5,000 nucleotides of DNA, from assembly GCF_029848115.1 (NCBI RefSeq), contig NZ_JARVXG010000027.1, positions 27,501 through 32,500 on the forward strand. The letters are read 5' to 3'. Origin of the DNA: Methanobacterium formicicum. GTDB lineage: Archaea; Methanobacteriota; Methanobacteria; Methanobacteriales; Methanobacteriaceae. Of the stretch, positions 1-5,000 are shown piece by piece. The first letter of the stretch is position 1; each line of letters begins with the position of its first letter. The notes under the pieces were generated by a model. That model did not search any database and was not told where the DNA came from. It saw nothing but the letters and a program-made list of their open reading frames with translations. The translations under genes were made by a program, and so were the position numbers.

Positions 1-27
1 ATGAGCTTCCATTTGACAGTACTCATT

Positions 28-62
28 AACTTTTCAGGGTAGAAAACTTTTCAGGGGTAGAA
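28..62. repeat. Tandem 17/18-bp direct repeat upstream of ogt
   Basis: Two copies of AACTTTTCAGGGTAGAA lie head to tail at 28-44 and 45-62; the second has one extra G (CAGGGG instead of CAGGG). The repeat is seen directly. It lies about 100 bp upstream of the ogt start, ahead of the TATA-like stretch, so it could be a binding site for a regulator or just a local slippage duplication. No gene could be assigned to this stretch. Confidence 0.75.
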
Positions 63-96
63 TTTAAGTTGAATAGGAACCCATTTGTGAAACTTC

Positions 97-112
97 AATA
101 TAATAAAATAAA
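97..112 (+). promoter_or_regulatory. Candidate archaeal TATA-box region for ogt
   Basis: A run made only of A and T (AATATAATAAAATAAA) sits about 50-65 bp upstream of the ogt ATG. Archaeal promoters use a TATA box about 25 bp before the transcription start, so a start near 125-137 with a leader of roughly 25-35 bases would fit. The exact box within the run cannot be fixed and no clear BRE is visible. ogt has no visible upstream partner on its strand, so it probably needs its own promoter here. Confidence 0.4.
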
Positions 113-148
113 TTAAAGATTTACCATACTCAGGACATAACCAGAATT

Positions 149-153
149 GGGAG
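149..153 (+). promoter_or_regulatory. Shine-Dalgarno for ogt
   Basis: GGGAG lies 7 bases before the ATG at 161, which is good spacing. It supports this ATG over the out-of-frame ATG at 154, which overlaps the spacer. Confidence 0.65.
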
Positions 154-160
154 ATGGACC

Positions 161-748
<588 letters not shown>

Positions 749-760
749 TCTTCCCAAATT

Positions 761-777
761 GATTTTAGTGGAAAATC
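761..777. terminator. Possible shared terminator between convergent genes
   Basis: The 32-bp gap between the ogt stop and the stop of the ferredoxin-like gene contains a perfect 6-bp inverted repeat, GATTTT (761-766) and AAAATC (772-777), with a 5-base loop AGTGG. Each strand shows a short T run. Archaeal termination relies mainly on T-rich stretches, and this one is weak. Its placement between two convergent genes is the main support. Confidence 0.3.
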
Positions 778-780
778 TAA

Positions 781-1254
<474 letters not shown>

Positions 1255-1256
1255 AA

Positions 1257-1262
1257 TTCCTT
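1257..1262 (-). promoter_or_regulatory. Shine-Dalgarno that fixes the ferredoxin-like gene start
   Basis: On the minus strand AAGGAA ends 5 bases before the ATG at 1251 (AAGGAATTAACATG). It decides between this ATG and the upstream in-frame TTG at 1290. A second AAGGAA at 1274-1279 has no start codon at a useful distance. Confidence 0.65.
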
Positions 1263-1299
1263 CTGATTGTTTATTCCTTGTTAACCACAAGTTGGGATT

Positions 1300-3876
<2,577 letters not shown>

Positions 3877-3884
3877 GCCCTTAA

Positions 3885-4637
<753 letters not shown>

Positions 4638-4645
4638 TTTATTTG

Positions 4646-4650
4646 CTCCT
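4646..4650 (-). promoter_or_regulatory. Shine-Dalgarno for cooC (GTG start)
   Basis: AGGAG on the minus strand (CTCCT on plus) is 8 bases before the GTG at 4637. It supports use of this non-ATG start. No other in-frame start exists between it and the upstream TGA. Confidence 0.65.
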
Positions 4651-4704
4651 AAACTTCATAATTCATCTTAATAGAAATTATAGGCCAGTCTTATCCAGAT
4701 ATTC

Positions 4705-5000
4705 CTATTTTTTCTTTATAATCACCTTTTCGGCATAGACCTTGGCGTTTTTGAAGATTATTTTCACCCCTCCCGAGGAGGGCACAGTCAGTTCCGGTGC
4801 ATAGGCCACTGGTGCCATTGCCATTTCTTCCATTTCCATTTCACCCCCTAGTTCAGGAGTTTCCTCCACGGTGATTTCTTCTTCAGGAACTTCTGCTTCC
4901 GGAGTTTTTATTCGCTCCATTATGGGGTGTCCCTTTTCTTCCAGGAAACTGCGGATCTCCTTAAGGCTGGAAGCATCTTCCTCGGTGGGAATTTTATCCT
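4705..5000 (-). CDS. cdhC: CODH/ACS beta subunit (acetyl-CoA synthase), C-terminal fragment cut by the window edge
   Basis: CdhC is the acetyl-CoA synthase/decarbonylase subunit, which holds the Ni-Ni-[4Fe-4S] A-cluster and joins methyl, CO and CoA. Only the last 97 codons are in the window; the reading frame stays open to base 5000, so the gene continues beyond the edge. The visible part has a helical stretch ending in FLEEKGHPI (visible residues 18-26), a Glu- and Met-rich, Pro-containing linker (about 31-73), and the closing segment GGVKIIFKNAKVYAEKVII (76-94), typical of the archaeal CdhC C-terminus. The A-cluster cysteines would be upstream and cannot be checked. Translation stops at TAG 4707-4705. 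The gene is followed after 67 bp by cooC, the usual archaeal order. Identification rests on the C-terminal segment plus context; the frame open to the edge argues against a short separate gene starting at Met 4920. Confidence 0.88.
   Translation of the reverse strand, partial: DKIPTEEDASSLKEIRSFLEEKGHPIMERIKTPEAEVPEEEITVEETPELGGEMEMEEMAMAPVAYAPELTVPSSGGVKIIFKNAKVYAEKVIIKKK

Noticed and set aside
1..42. Short frame from ATG at base 1 to TAG at 40-42 as the tail of an upstream gene
   Set aside because: Only 13 codons are visible and nothing identifies them; an upstream gene ending here can be neither supported nor excluded.
1271..1285. Second AAGGAA plus GTTAAC palindrome in the gap before the ferredoxin-like gene as a regulatory site
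   Set aside because: Short, common sequences with no start codon at the right distance; no support beyond chance.
4705..4920. A separate small acidic protein of 71 residues starting at Met 4920
   Set aside because: The frame continues open to the window edge and the C-terminal segment matches CdhC, so this methionine is internal.

Overview
The window is a methanogen-type archaeal region. It carries the distal half of a CO dehydrogenase/acetyl-CoA synthase (CODH/ACS, Cdh) operon on the minus strand. Facing it on the plus strand is a single DNA-repair gene for O6-alkylguanine-DNA alkyltransferase (ogt). The minus-strand order, read 5'->3', is cdhC (only its 3' end is present), cooC, cdhD, cdhE, then a small four-cluster ferredoxin-like gene. 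This order, the archaeal CdhC C-terminus, the short (387-residue) CdhD, strong GGAGG-type ribosome binding sites and an AT-rich TATA-like promoter upstream of ogt all point to a hydrogenotrophic methanogen. Methanobacteriales (Methanobacterium/Methanothermobacter group) is the best guess; the species cannot be given from the window alone.

Layout. Bases 1-160 are non-coding as far as can be seen; they hold a tandem 17/18-bp direct repeat (28-62) and a TATA-like stretch (about 97-112). ogt runs 161-748. A 32-bp convergent gap (749-780) with a small inverted repeat separates it from the end of the cdh operon. The operon then runs leftwards from the right edge: cdhC (5000 to 4705, 5' end outside), a 67-bp gap, cooC (4637 to 3885, GTG start), a 16-bp gap, cdhD (3868 to 2705), a short gap holding a strong Shine-Dalgarno, cdhE (2691 to 1300), a 48-bp gap, and the ferredoxin-like gene (1251 to 781).

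How the genes work together. CdhD and CdhE form the corrinoid iron-sulfur protein that takes a methyl group from methyl-tetrahydromethanopterin and delivers it to the nickel-iron-sulfur A-cluster of CdhC. There it is joined with CO (from CO2, made by CdhA/CdhB, expected upstream outside the window) and CoA to give acetyl-CoA. CooC is the P-loop ATPase thought to help insert nickel. The terminal ferredoxin-like protein, with 16 cysteines in four cluster motifs, is a likely dedicated electron carrier for the complex, similar in layout to CooF.

No new system is evident; this is a recognisable core-metabolism operon. The points most worth a second look are an apparent five-codon duplication that adds a fifth cysteine to the [4Fe-4S] motif of CdhE, the tandem repeat upstream of ogt, and the start-codon choices for cdhE and the ferredoxin-like gene.
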